DNA from: Clostridiales bacterium
GTDB taxonomy: Bacteria > Bacillota > Clostridia > Christensenellales > CAG-138
Assembly (NCBI GenBank): GCA_012838425.1
Contig: DUPG01000010.1
Location: 68,194-132,193, forward strand
DNA: 64,000 bases
Direction: 5' to 3'
Part shown: piece after piece, positions 44,037 through 52,178 of the stretch
Layout of the letters: every line of letters starts with the position of its first letter
Numbering within the stretch: the first letter of the stretch is position 1
Notes under the pieces: generated by a model
Told to the model about the DNA's origin: nothing
What the model saw: the letters and a program-made list of their open reading frames with translations, nothing else
Databases searched by the model: none
Made by a program: the position numbers and the translations under genes

Positions 44037-45146
44037 ATGAATGACGACTATTCAACACAATCGCATAAAAAATACACTCAGCTATTAAGAAAGCTGCAAA
44101 AAGAGCTACCCGATTTTTGCGCAGAGTTTTTCAGAGGTATTGATTCTCGAACTACTGCACTGACGCGTTACGCATATGCAACTGACTTCAACTTGTTTTT
44201 CACATACTTAATCAATGAGCACGAGAAGTTCAAAGATAGAAAATCGACGCGTGATTTTTCGGTACGCGATTTAGATTTGGTGTCCCCTACTGATATTGAG
44301 ATGTACTTAGATTATCTCTCGCTTTACACGCGCGTAATCAACGGAAGCGAAATAGCTACTATGAACAAGGAGCGTGCTAAGGCTCGCAAGCTTGCGTCTT
44401 TGCGTTCGCTATATAAGTATTTTTATAAGAAGGAAAAGATATTCACGAACCCTCCTGCTATGGTTGATATTCCGAAGATTCACGAGCAGCCTATAATTCG
44501 TTTAGACCCCAATGAAATTGTTGACATTCTCAACATTTGCGAAAAGCTTGAAGGGCTTACTCCGCATCAGAAAAAATACAATGAGAACACGCGCATTCGT
44601 GATATAGCGATAATTACTCTGTTTTTGGGAACGGGAATCCGCATAAGCGAGCTTGTTGGCATTGACATTGACGACATTAACTTTATATCAAACGAGTTTG
44701 CAGTGATTCGCAAAGGCGGAAAGCGCGACGTGCTTGTGTTCGGACCCGAAGTGCGCGAGGCATTGCTTGAGTACCTGTTGCTTCGTGAAAGAATGGTTGC
44801 AAAGGAAGGACATGAAAACGCCCTATTCCTGTCTTTGCAGATGAAGCGAATCACGGTTCGCGCCGTTGAGAATATTGTGAAGAAGTTTGCGCGCGCTGCT
44901 GTTCCGCAAAAGCATATAACACCACACAAGCTGAGGAGCACATTCGGCACAATGCTTTATGCTGAAACCGGAGACATTTACTTGGTTGCCGACGTGCTTG
45001 GTCATAAAGACGTAAACACAACAAGGAAACACTATGCGGACATATCACGAGAACGCAGGAGAGTCGCCGCTGAGGTCGTAAGACTTAGGGAGGATTCAAA
45101 ACCCGAACCAAAAACAAAAAACAAGGATAGTGATTCAGTTAGTTGA
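44037..45146 (+). CDS. XerS-like tyrosine recombinase
   Basis: A 369-aa site-specific recombinase. The N-terminal core-binding SAM-like domain (about 20-120: TRYAYATDFNLFFTYL, SPTDIEMYLDYL) is followed by the catalytic domain. The catalytic residues are visible: Arg in LGTGIRISELVGI, Lys in IRKGGKRDVLVF, His-x-x-Arg in HKLRSTFG, His in DVLGHKDVN and Tyr in RKHYADIS. The N-terminal layout and the KGGKRD core are closer to streptococcal XerS than to XerC/XerD, by eye. The track's TTG start overlaps the ribosome binding site TTGGAG, so ATG 44037 is used. No phage or transposon genes are nearby, which favours a housekeeping role. Confidence 0.85.
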   Translation: MNDDYSTQSHKKYTQLLRKLQKELPDFCAEFFRGIDSRTTALTRYAYATDFNLFFTYLINEHEKFKDRKSTRDFSVRDLDLVSPTDIEMYLDYLSLYTRVINGSEIATMNKERAKARKLASLRSLYKYFYKKEKIFTNPPAMVDIPKIHEQPIIRLDPNEIVDILNICEKLEGLTPHQKKYNENTRIRDIAIITLFLGTGIRISELVGIDIDDINFISNEFAVIRKGGKRDVLVFGPEVREALLEYLLLRERMVAKEGHENALFLSLQMKRITVRAVENIVKKFARAAVPQKHITPHKLRSTFGTMLYAETGDIYLVADVLGHKDVNTTRKHYADISRERRRVAAEVVRLREDSKPEPKTKNKDSDSVS

Positions 45147-45150
45147 GAAG

Positions 45151-45176
45151 ATATTTACGCTTGACAATGTAAATAT
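45151..45176. promoter_or_regulatory. Inverted repeat around the -35 of the hydrogenase operon
   Basis: ATATTTAC-N10-GTAAATAT is a perfect 8-nt dyad whose spacer contains the -35 TTGACA. The position suits a repressor operator. The regulator is unknown. Confidence 0.5.
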
Positions 45177-45188
45177 TAGTACTATACT
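45161..45188 (+). promoter_or_regulatory. Sigma-A promoter of the hydrogenase operon
   Basis: TTGACA and TATACT are separated by 16 nt, with a 5' leader of about 60 nt before the first gene. Confidence 0.8.
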
Positions 45189-45255
45189 TTATTTGCTCAT
45201 GGAGTTTATTCGCCATATATTATTTAGGGGTAACTGTGGATAGCAGGAGGAACTA

Positions 45256-46668
45256 ATGAAGGAAATACTTATGCTCGCGGCTATTTGCGTTCCTTTGCTG
45301 GGCGCGTTTTTAATTCCCATATTCGGGAAAGCTATCACAAAGCTGCGAAATGCCCTTGCCTTAATATTTGTATTGACCGCTCTTTTATGCTCAATACTAT
45401 TATTGCCATATGCAGTGGCAGATAACGACGCTGTGATTCATATTTACTTGCCGCTTGGGCTAAGCATAGGCTTTCATGCTGATGCATTAGCCGTTTTTAT
45501 GGCTATAACCTCTACGCTTGTAAGCTCTGTAATCGTGCTTTACTCCTTCGGCTATATAAAGGATTACCCTAATCAAAACGAATACTACCTGATGATATGC
45601 CTGTTTATAGGCGCTATGATGGGCTTGGTTTATTCATCAAATCTGATACTGCTTTATATGTTTTGGGAAATAACCTCCTTCTGTTCATGGCGTTTAATTG
45701 GCTTCTATCGCGACAGAACTGCGCTCATACGTGCCAACAAGGCATTTATAACAACCGTATTGGGCGCACTCATTATGCTTATAGGCTTCATAGGGATATA
45801 CGCAGAAACCGGAACATTTGATTTATCCGTCATAAAGGGCTATACCCTACCCTCTTGGATAGTCGCTGTAATATTGGTTGGAATTTTGACGAAATCTGCC
45901 ACGTTCCCATTGCATAACTGGCTGCCTGACGCCGGAGTAGCCCCCTCCCCTGTTACATCGCTATTGCACGCGGCAGTATTGGTGAAAATCGGGTTGTATG
46001 CTTATGTACGACTATTTGTTGTTGAGTTGAACATTGACAAGGTTTTCGAAACCATTGTTCCGGTAATAGCTGCTGTTAGCGCACTGTTAAGCGCAGGTGC
46101 CGCATTAAAAGCGACGGACATAAAGCGCGTAATCGCCTACTCTACTATCAGCCAGATCGCGTTTATACTTCTTGGGCTGTCCTGCGGAGTTGAAGTCGGG
46201 CTTGCGGGAGGCTTGCTATACATATTAGCACATTCAATAGCAAAGGGCGGTTTATTCCTCTGCGCAGGAATTGTCGAGCACGCCCTACACACAAAGGATA
46301 TGAGCAAGATGGGCGGACTTATAAAAACTATGCCTGTTACGGCAATATCTTGCCTTTTCTGCGCATTGTCGGTAATGGGAATACCGCCTTTCGGTGGATT
46401 CTTTGCGAAATTCTTGGTAATTGATGAAATTGTATCCGCAGGGCAAATAACATTAGGAATTATATTTATCATAGGCGCAATTATGACGGTGTTATACTTA
46501 GCCCGTATGTTTTCTCTTGTATTCTTGGGCGAAGAAAAAGCTAAAGCGCACGAAGGCACAAAGGTTATGTTGGCTTCGGTTATTATATTGGCAGTTCTCT
46601 CGCTATTTATGGGCATACTCATAAACTTGCCGACAGAATTAGTTAAAATGGTGGGAGGTTTGCAATGA
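45256..46668 (+). CDS. Group 4 hydrogenase antiporter-like subunit (NuoM/MrpD family), first copy
   Basis: A membrane subunit of 470 aa with about 14 helices, homologous to NuoL/M/N, MrpA/D and HyfB-type proteins. The conserved Glu of helix 5 is in MFWEITSFCSWRLIGFYR. The Lys-containing segment is GILTKSATFPLHNWLPDAGVAPSPVTSLLHAAVLVKIGLY. It probably moves H+ or Na+ across the membrane when the hydrogenase turns over. First gene of the operon, with AGGAGGA before the ATG; it overlaps the next gene by 4 nt. Confidence 0.9.
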   Translation: MKEILMLAAICVPLLGAFLIPIFGKAITKLRNALALIFVLTALLCSILLLPYAVADNDAVIHIYLPLGLSIGFHADALAVFMAITSTLVSSVIVLYSFGYIKDYPNQNEYYLMICLFIGAMMGLVYSSNLILLYMFWEITSFCSWRLIGFYRDRTALIRANKAFITTVLGALIMLIGFIGIYAETGTFDLSVIKGYTLPSWIVAVILVGILTKSATFPLHNWLPDAGVAPSPVTSLLHAAVLVKIGLYAYVRLFVVELNIDKVFETIVPVIAAVSALLSAGAALKATDIKRVIAYSTISQIAFILLGLSCGVEVGLAGGLLYILAHSIAKGGLFLCAGIVEHALHTKDMSKMGGLIKTMPVTAISCLFCALSVMGIPPFGGFFAKFLVIDEIVSAGQITLGIIFIIGAIMTVLYLARMFSLVFLGEEKAKAHEGTKVMLASVIILAVLSLFMGILINLPTELVKMVGGLQ

Positions 46669-48527
46669 TAAACGCATTATTCGATATTATCAGCAATAAT
46701 ATGTTACTTATATTTATTTTGCTTCCTGCATTTGTCGGCTTAATTATGCTATTCATAAGAAAGCGCTTTGCAATACAGTTAGCTGTTCTACTGTTATCAT
46801 CAATAATTAACTTAATAGCCGCTTATACGCTGTTTGCGTCTGAAAGCTTTTCGTATGTTATACCCTTTGCGAGCTTCGGGCTTGACATAGTGCTTGTTTC
46901 AAATGAATTATCATCGCTGTTTATAATGCTGGTTGCGGCTATGTTTTTATTTGTGTGCTTATATTCAGCATTCTACTTGAAGCATAAAAAGCAATTTAGT
47001 GTTTTTATGCTTTATATGTATATTAGTCTTGCGATGCTTAACGGCGCAATACTTTCTGATAGCTTAGGAATTATGCTGTTTTTCTGGGAAGGGTTACTAT
47101 GCACTTTGCTCGGAATGCTGCTTATCAACAACACGTCAAAACCGAAAGCGGCTATTAAAGCATTAGTCCTCTCGGGAACCGCGGACTTACTGTTAATGCT
47201 CGGTATTATACTTACCGCGTATCAAGCAAAGACTATGCTTATAAACGAAATAACGCCCATAAAAATTCAAGGTTTTGTGCCGACATTGGGCTTTTTCTGT
47301 ATGCTCTTCGGAGCTATCGGCAAGGCAGGCTCTATGCCCTTCCACAGCTGGATTCCCGAAGCCGCGAACGACGCAACTACTCCTTTCTTGGTTTCTTTCC
47401 CCGGCGCTTTGGAAAAGTTGGCGGGCTTTTATCTTGCAGTAGTTGTAACGACTAAGCTTTACGACCTGCGGCCGCACTCGACGATAAGCAATATAGTTAT
47501 GACAATAGGCGTGCTGTCGCTTCTGTTTGCAGTTTCAATGGCATTGATTCAAAAGGATATGAAGCGGCTTTTATCGTATCACGCAATAAGCCAAGTCGGC
47601 TACATGGTGTTGGGGATTGGCTCAGGATTGCCTATAGGAATCGCAGGTGCTGTATTCCATATGCTTAATAATGCTGTCTTTAAGAGCTGCTTATATATGT
47701 GCGCCGGCTCGATTGAGTCACAAACCAGTACAACCGATTTGAAGAAGTTCAGCGGCGTCGGCAAATGCATGCCCATAACCTCAATCTGCTTTACTATTTG
47801 CGGCTTGGCTATTGCAGGCGTGCCGCCCTTCTGCGGGTTCTTCTCGAAGGAGCTGCTTTTCGACGCCGCGCTTGAGAGCAATATTGTTTTCTATATAGGC
47901 GCATTGATTGGCGCATTTATGACAGCTGTTTCATTCTTAAAAATGGGCAGGGCAGCGTTTTTCGGCAAACTTAAGCTCCCCGAAGAAAAGAAAATTTCAG
48001 AATCAGAGGCGGGAATGCTTGTTCCCATGATTGCATTGTCCATAATCTGCATTATATTCGGCGTATTCAACACACTTCCGCTTGATACGCTTATTAACAA
48101 GGGCTTAATGTTTGAGAAGTCCTTCTCCGGCTGGCCTCATTCGATACTGCTTGTTGTAATTTCGCTTGTTGTATTGTGTATAGCGGTGCTTGACCACCTT
48201 TACGGTTCAAAAAAATCAGGCAGTGCTTTGAATGCCGCCGACCATATCCACTACGCTCCTGTGCTGAAAACGATATACTCTATCGCAGAAAGAGGCTATT
48301 TTGACTTGTATAATCAGATGAACGCTTTGTTTAATGTATTCGCGAAAATCTGCGTTATGTTTGAGCGCGCTGTCAGCTTTACATATGATACAATCGCTGT
48401 AAATGCGGCATTATTGCCCGGAAAGGTTATGCGCAGGTACCACAACGGGTCTTTGGGAAGATACCTGTTCGCCGCACTTTGCGGAGTTGTAATAATAATA
48501 CTGATTTTTATAGCAGTATTGGTGTGA
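46665..48527 (+). CDS. Group 4 hydrogenase antiporter-like subunit (NuoL/HyfB family), second copy
   Basis: A 620-aa polytopic protein. The core motif FFWEGLLCTLLGMLL provides the helix-5 Glu, and AIGKAGSMPFHSWIPEAANDATTPFLVSF and HMLNNAVFKSCLYMCAGSI follow. The C-terminal extension of about 130 residues includes a further helix, as in NuoL proteins whose lateral helix ties the membrane arm together. It is the second of three antiporter-like subunits here. Confidence 0.9.
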   Translation: MINALFDIISNNMLLIFILLPAFVGLIMLFIRKRFAIQLAVLLLSSIINLIAAYTLFASESFSYVIPFASFGLDIVLVSNELSSLFIMLVAAMFLFVCLYSAFYLKHKKQFSVFMLYMYISLAMLNGAILSDSLGIMLFFWEGLLCTLLGMLLINNTSKPKAAIKALVLSGTADLLLMLGIILTAYQAKTMLINEITPIKIQGFVPTLGFFCMLFGAIGKAGSMPFHSWIPEAANDATTPFLVSFPGALEKLAGFYLAVVVTTKLYDLRPHSTISNIVMTIGVLSLLFAVSMALIQKDMKRLLSYHAISQVGYMVLGIGSGLPIGIAGAVFHMLNNAVFKSCLYMCAGSIESQTSTTDLKKFSGVGKCMPITSICFTICGLAIAGVPPFCGFFSKELLFDAALESNIVFYIGALIGAFMTAVSFLKMGRAAFFGKLKLPEEKKISESEAGMLVPMIALSIICIIFGVFNTLPLDTLINKGLMFEKSFSGWPHSILLVVISLVVLCIAVLDHLYGSKKSGSALNAADHIHYAPVLKTIYSIAERGYFDLYNQMNALFNVFAKICVMFERAVSFTYDTIAVNAALLPGKVMRRYHNGSLGRYLFAALCGVVIIILIFIAVLV

Positions 48528-48539
48528 TGAGGTGCTGAA

Positions 48540-49997
48540 ATGAGAGCTTTGCAATATGTATCAATGTTATTCGTAATAATTCCATTAACAGCACTGATTG
48601 TATGCAGTCTGATAAAGCGTTCAAGACAAAATGCTGCTTTCTACTTATTAAGTGCGTTTGCTGCTGCACAAGTCGGTCTGGCGCTTTACGGGCTTATGCT
48701 GTTTAACAGTCTAAATATAAGCGAGTATTCTTTCGGCTTTCACATTACTCAGGCTGTTGCAGATGTATTCACACTTAAGCCCGCTTCACTTGTAATGCTT
48801 TTGTGCATTGGCTTGGTGTCTTTCACATCATTATTAGTGGCATATAAAACAATGCCTGCGAATAAGAAGCTGTCTTACCTCAGGCTACTGTCGGCGCTGA
48901 TTATCGGCATGAACGGCATTGTGCTTGTAAACGACTTATTCACAATGTATCTGTTCATAGAAATCATAGGCATTTCAAGCTTCGTGCTGATTTCAACCAC
49001 GAAAACGGAAGAAGGGCTTGAAAGCGCATTTATTTATCTTGTTATGTCCTCATTGGCAAGCATAATGCTGCTTACCGGTTTGGCATTTATATTCATGCGT
49101 ACTGGCAGCTTGAAGTTTGAATACCTCATAGCAATCAACAACACTTCAGCAGAAGTCTCTCAGAACGCTTTGACTTACCTCTCATACATTTTAGTGATCT
49201 CAGGGCTGCTTATTAAGACAGGCGCAGTGCCGTTCCATAGCTGGCTCCCCGACGCGCACCAAAGCGCAGACACTTCTGTTTCGGTATTACTGAGCGGCAT
49301 TGTAATAAAAGCCGCAGGTGTATATTGCTTAATGAGAGTAACAGATATTTTCGGAAATCTATACGCGATACGGCTATCGCTTGCCATATTAGGAGTAATC
49401 ACTATAGCAGTAGGCGCAATGTTTGCATTACATCAAAACCACTTTAAGCGAATATTAGCCTATTCGAGTGTAAGCCAAATGGGCTATATGCTGCTTGGTA
49501 TAAGCGCGGGCGGAATACTAGGGTTCATAGGCACTATGCTGCACATTTTCAATCACGCCGTATTCAAAAGCACACTATTCACTAATGCCGCGGCGCTGCA
49601 TGAAGAAGTGCATACACTTGATATTGATAAATTAGGCGGACTGCAAAAGCAAATGCCCATAACAGCGACAACCTCGCTTATTGCGTTTTTATCTACAGCC
49701 GGCATACCTCCCCTATCGGGCTTCTGGAGCAAGCTGCTTATTATAATTGCGTTATGGAAAGCTAACTTCATTGGCTTTGCCGCGGCCGCTTTGGTTTTAA
49801 GCATATTTACCGCCGCATACTTCCTGCGCTTACAGATGAATGTGTTCTGGGGACAAACTCCCGAGCATTTGCAGAGCATAAAAGAAGTAAAAGGCACTAT
49901 TCGTTTTGCTGAAATAATGCTTACTATTATAACTATTGCTGTGGGGTTGGGATTCCCCTTCATACTGCTTTTCTTAGAAGCAAGCGGTATAATATAG
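48540..49997 (+). CDS. Group 4 hydrogenase antiporter-like subunit (NuoN/MrpD family), third copy
   Basis: A 485-aa membrane protein with 14 or so helices. Motifs are MYLFIEIIGISSFVLIS (helix-5 Glu), GLLIKTGAVPFHSWLPDAHQSADTSVSVLLSGIVIKAAGVY (Lys) and HNHAVFKSTLFTNAAA-like HIFNHAVFKSTLF. Its presence after two other antiporter-like genes suggests three potential ion channels. A GAGGTG site precedes the ATG. Confidence 0.9.
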   Translation: MRALQYVSMLFVIIPLTALIVCSLIKRSRQNAAFYLLSAFAAAQVGLALYGLMLFNSLNISEYSFGFHITQAVADVFTLKPASLVMLLCIGLVSFTSLLVAYKTMPANKKLSYLRLLSALIIGMNGIVLVNDLFTMYLFIEIIGISSFVLISTTKTEEGLESAFIYLVMSSLASIMLLTGLAFIFMRTGSLKFEYLIAINNTSAEVSQNALTYLSYILVISGLLIKTGAVPFHSWLPDAHQSADTSVSVLLSGIVIKAAGVYCLMRVTDIFGNLYAIRLSLAILGVITIAVGAMFALHQNHFKRILAYSSVSQMGYMLLGISAGGILGFIGTMLHIFNHAVFKSTLFTNAAALHEEVHTLDIDKLGGLQKQMPITATTSLIAFLSTAGIPPLSGFWSKLLIIIALWKANFIGFAAAALVLSIFTAAYFLRLQMNVFWGQTPEHLQSIKEVKGTIRFAEIMLTIITIAVGLGFPFILLFLEASGII

Positions 49998-50007
49998 AGG
50001 TGGAAAC

Positions 50008-50496
50008 ATGGAAGTAATAATAACAATTTGCTTAGGATTTATGCTTGTTTTTGCAATAGTGGCTGTGATGAACAAGAGCCTTCTGAAATCAGCTATTGCG
50101 CTTGCATTGGTAAGCATTTTCCTTGGAGTTATACTGTATCTGCTTACGGCAAAATGGGCGGCTGTGTTTGAGGTTTCGGTTTGCTCGGGACTTGTTACCG
50201 TAATATCCATAAGCGCCATAAGCCTGACGCACGAAGAAAAAGAGCAGCTTCAGAAAAAATACATGGACAAAAGGCGTATGGCTATGCTGCCCTATTTATT
50301 GATACTGTGCGGATTTCTGCTTGTGTTTATTGTGCTCACAGCGAAAATTCAGCTCCCGTATGATCAGTTGGCTGAACCTTCAACTGAAACGCTTAGCGAA
50401 GCCCTATGGGATAACAGACAGGCTGATGTTTGGGGGCAAATAATCATATTGCTTACAGGCGCATTTGCTGTTGTAACATTGTTTAAGGAGGCGTAA
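50008..50496 (+). CDS. NuoJ-like membrane subunit of the hydrogenase
   Basis: A 162-aa protein with about five helices, the first three forming the NuoJ-like core (FMLVFAIVAVMNKSLLKSAIALALVSIFLGVILYLL and VFEVSVCSGLVTVISISAI). A charged linker (EEKEQLQKKYMDKRR) separates the C-terminal helices. In complex I, NuoJ contributes to coupling between the quinone site and the antiporters. Assignment rests on size, position before NuoK and helix pattern. Confidence 0.8.
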   Translation: MEVIITICLGFMLVFAIVAVMNKSLLKSAIALALVSIFLGVILYLLTAKWAAVFEVSVCSGLVTVISISAISLTHEEKEQLQKKYMDKRRMAMLPYLLILCGFLLVFIVLTAKIQLPYDQLAEPSTETLSEALWDNRQADVWGQIIILLTGAFAVVTLFKEA

Positions 50497-50499
50497 CTT

Positions 50500-50808
50500 A
50501 TGAACTTCATAGAGTTAGCTATATTGACTACCGGCTTCTTGCTTATACTGGCAGGCTGTTACTGCCTTATGCGCACATACCATATAATAAAAATTCTCAT
50601 CGGAATTGAAGTGGCTATGAAGGCTGTTACGCTGTTTATAGCGTATGCCGCGCATATTAACGGTAAAATTGGCTTAGCGCAAAGCTTTATAATTACTATA
50701 ATAGTTGTTGAAGTTGTTGTAGCGGTTGTGCTTGCAGGAATAAGCCTTAACCTGTATAAAAAATATCAGAGCATGGACTTGCGAAACATCAGAAAGCTGA
50801 GGGGATAG
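50500..50808 (+). CDS. nuoK: NuoK-like membrane subunit of the hydrogenase
   Basis: A 102-aa protein with three helices. Both conserved membrane glutamates of NuoK are present: IGIEVAMKAVTLF and IIVVEVVVAVVLAGISLNLY. These lie on the ion path between the Q-module and the antiporters in complex I. AGGAGG precedes the ATG. NuoA follows after 1 nt. Confidence 0.87.
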   Translation: MNFIELAILTTGFLLILAGCYCLMRTYHIIKILIGIEVAMKAVTLFIAYAAHINGKIGLAQSFIITIIVVEVVVAVVLAGISLNLYKKYQSMDLRNIRKLRG

Positions 50809-50809
50809 G

Positions 50810-51151
50810 ATGGAGTTCATACTGTTTGCACCACCGGTTGTTTTTGCAATCTTTATATTGCTTTTACTGCTATTCTCAAGAAAGCTGAGCGAGTATTCGG
50901 CTCATAATGAAGAAAAGCATATATGCGACGACATAGAGGGGAACGCATACGCTTGCGGACAGCAAAATGTAAAGCACTATGTAAACCCCGATTACAGCCA
51001 GTTTTTCCCCTACGCGTTTTTCTTCACTATACTGCATGTGCTTGTGCTTGTGGTTGTAACCGCACCGAAGGAATCGGCAATACTGTCAATAGCATATATA
51101 GTTGCCGGAGCATTGGCTATGTTCGTTTTATTCAAAAAAGATGAAAGTTAG
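50810..51151 (+). CDS. NuoA-like membrane subunit of the hydrogenase
   Basis: A 113-aa protein with three helices. YACGQQNVKHYVNPDYSQFF corresponds to the YECGF loop of NuoA. The helix that normally carries the acidic FDVE motif reads FFFTILHVLVLVVV, with no acidic residue. The gene sits directly before the NuoB-like gene, as nuoA usually does. It is a NuoA relative without the usual acid pair, possibly adapted to the hydrogenase. Confidence 0.78.
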   Translation: MEFILFAPPVVFAIFILLLLLFSRKLSEYSAHNEEKHICDDIEGNAYACGQQNVKHYVNPDYSQFFPYAFFFTILHVLVLVVVTAPKESAILSIAYIVAGALAMFVLFKKDES

Positions 51152-51160
51152 GTGATTGCT

Positions 51161-51673
51161 GTGGGAATATTCAAAAAGCTAGTTAGCTGGGGACAAAAGA
51201 AATCGCCTTGGATAATTCACTTTAACGCAGGCGCATGCAATGGCTGCGATATAGAGTTTATCGACTCGCTTACACCCAAATACGATATTGAGCGCATAGG
51301 CATTCTGCAGCATGGCAGCCCACGCCACGCGGATATATTGATTTGCACAGGCGCTGTTACCTTACAAACGCGCGACAGGCTTATTCAGATTTACGAGCAG
51401 ATGGCGTCGCCAAAATATGTTATTGCTGTCGGTACTTGCGCTTGCACAGGTGGTATATTCAACGGCTGCTATTGCGTAATGGGCGGAATAGACACCACAA
51501 TTCCCGTAGATGTGTACTTGCCAGGCTGCGCTGTTCGCCCCGAAGCGGTTATAGACGCGATAGACAAACTGCTTAACTCAAACGACAAAGACAAGACAAA
51601 GAAAAAAGCTAAATCAGACAAGCAAAAAGAAGTCAGCGAAGAATCAAACGAGGAAAAAAGCGATGAACAATGA
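51161..51673 (+). CDS. NuoB-like [4Fe-4S] hydrogenase small subunit
   Basis: The 170-aa peripheral subunit that holds the cluster next to the active site. The Cys ligands are in HFNAGACNGCDIEFID, VGTCACTGG and LPGCAVRPEAVIDAIDKL. It has a Lys/Glu-rich C-terminal tail of about 35 residues. The start at GTG 51161 is 5 nt after AGGTGA; the track's GTG abuts the NuoA stop. It is homologous to EchC and NuoB. Confidence 0.92.
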   Translation: MGIFKKLVSWGQKKSPWIIHFNAGACNGCDIEFIDSLTPKYDIERIGILQHGSPRHADILICTGAVTLQTRDRLIQIYEQMASPKYVIAVGTCACTGGIFNGCYCVMGGIDTTIPVDVYLPGCAVRPEAVIDAIDKLLNSNDKDKTKKKAKSDKQKEVSEESNEEKSDEQ

Positions 51674-52178
51674 AGAAATTATTGTAAGCAAGATATTCGA
51701 TAGGTTTGAGTTCGCGCGTGATAAAATTCATGTTCAAAAGCGTTTGCGCATAATCAGCGACCCGTTTTCGAGGGAAGAATTTGAGCAGATAATCGAATAT
51801 TTGCACGATGAACTGGGCTTCAAAATAGCTCACCATATAGTAGGCATTGACTATGGCGAGGATTTAGGCTTTATATATATGCTTGGCAACGATGAGCACA
51901 TAATATTCGCGCTTAAAGAGAAGGTAAGCAAGGAGAACCCCGAAATAAATTCAATGACTAAATACTATCCTTCGCTTTTAATGCACGAATTAGAGCTTGT
52001 TGACCTTTTCGGCGCGATTGTGAAAGACTTACCCGATGTTCCCTCATATCCCTTGCCGGACGGTTGGCCGAAAGGCAACCACCCCATGCGCAAGGATTGG
52101 AACCCAGCGTATTTCGACCACAAGACAATGACATATAATCCACCTGCCAAGGAAGTAAAGGAGGATGAAAAGCAATGA
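51663..52178 (+). CDS. NuoC-like subunit of the hydrogenase
   Basis: The 171-aa subunit homologous to the 30-kDa protein of complex I and EchD. The recognisable block is LGFKIAHHIVGIDYGEDL followed by YYPSLLMHELELVDLFGAIVKDLPD and a C-terminal PDGWPKGNHPMRKDW. It overlaps the NuoB-like gene by 11 nt and the catalytic gene by 4 nt. Confidence 0.87.
   Translation: MNNEEIIVSKIFDRFEFARDKIHVQKRLRIISDPFSREEFEQIIEYLHDELGFKIAHHIVGIDYGEDLGFIYMLGNDEHIIFALKEKVSKENPEINSMTKYYPSLLMHELELVDLFGAIVKDLPDVPSYPLPDGWPKGNHPMRKDWNPAYFDHKTMTYNPPAKEVKEDEKQ

Noticed and set aside
44037-45146. Integrase of a prophage or integrative element
   Set aside because: No phage, conjugation or cargo genes and no tRNA attachment site are nearby; neighbours are ordinary metabolic operons.
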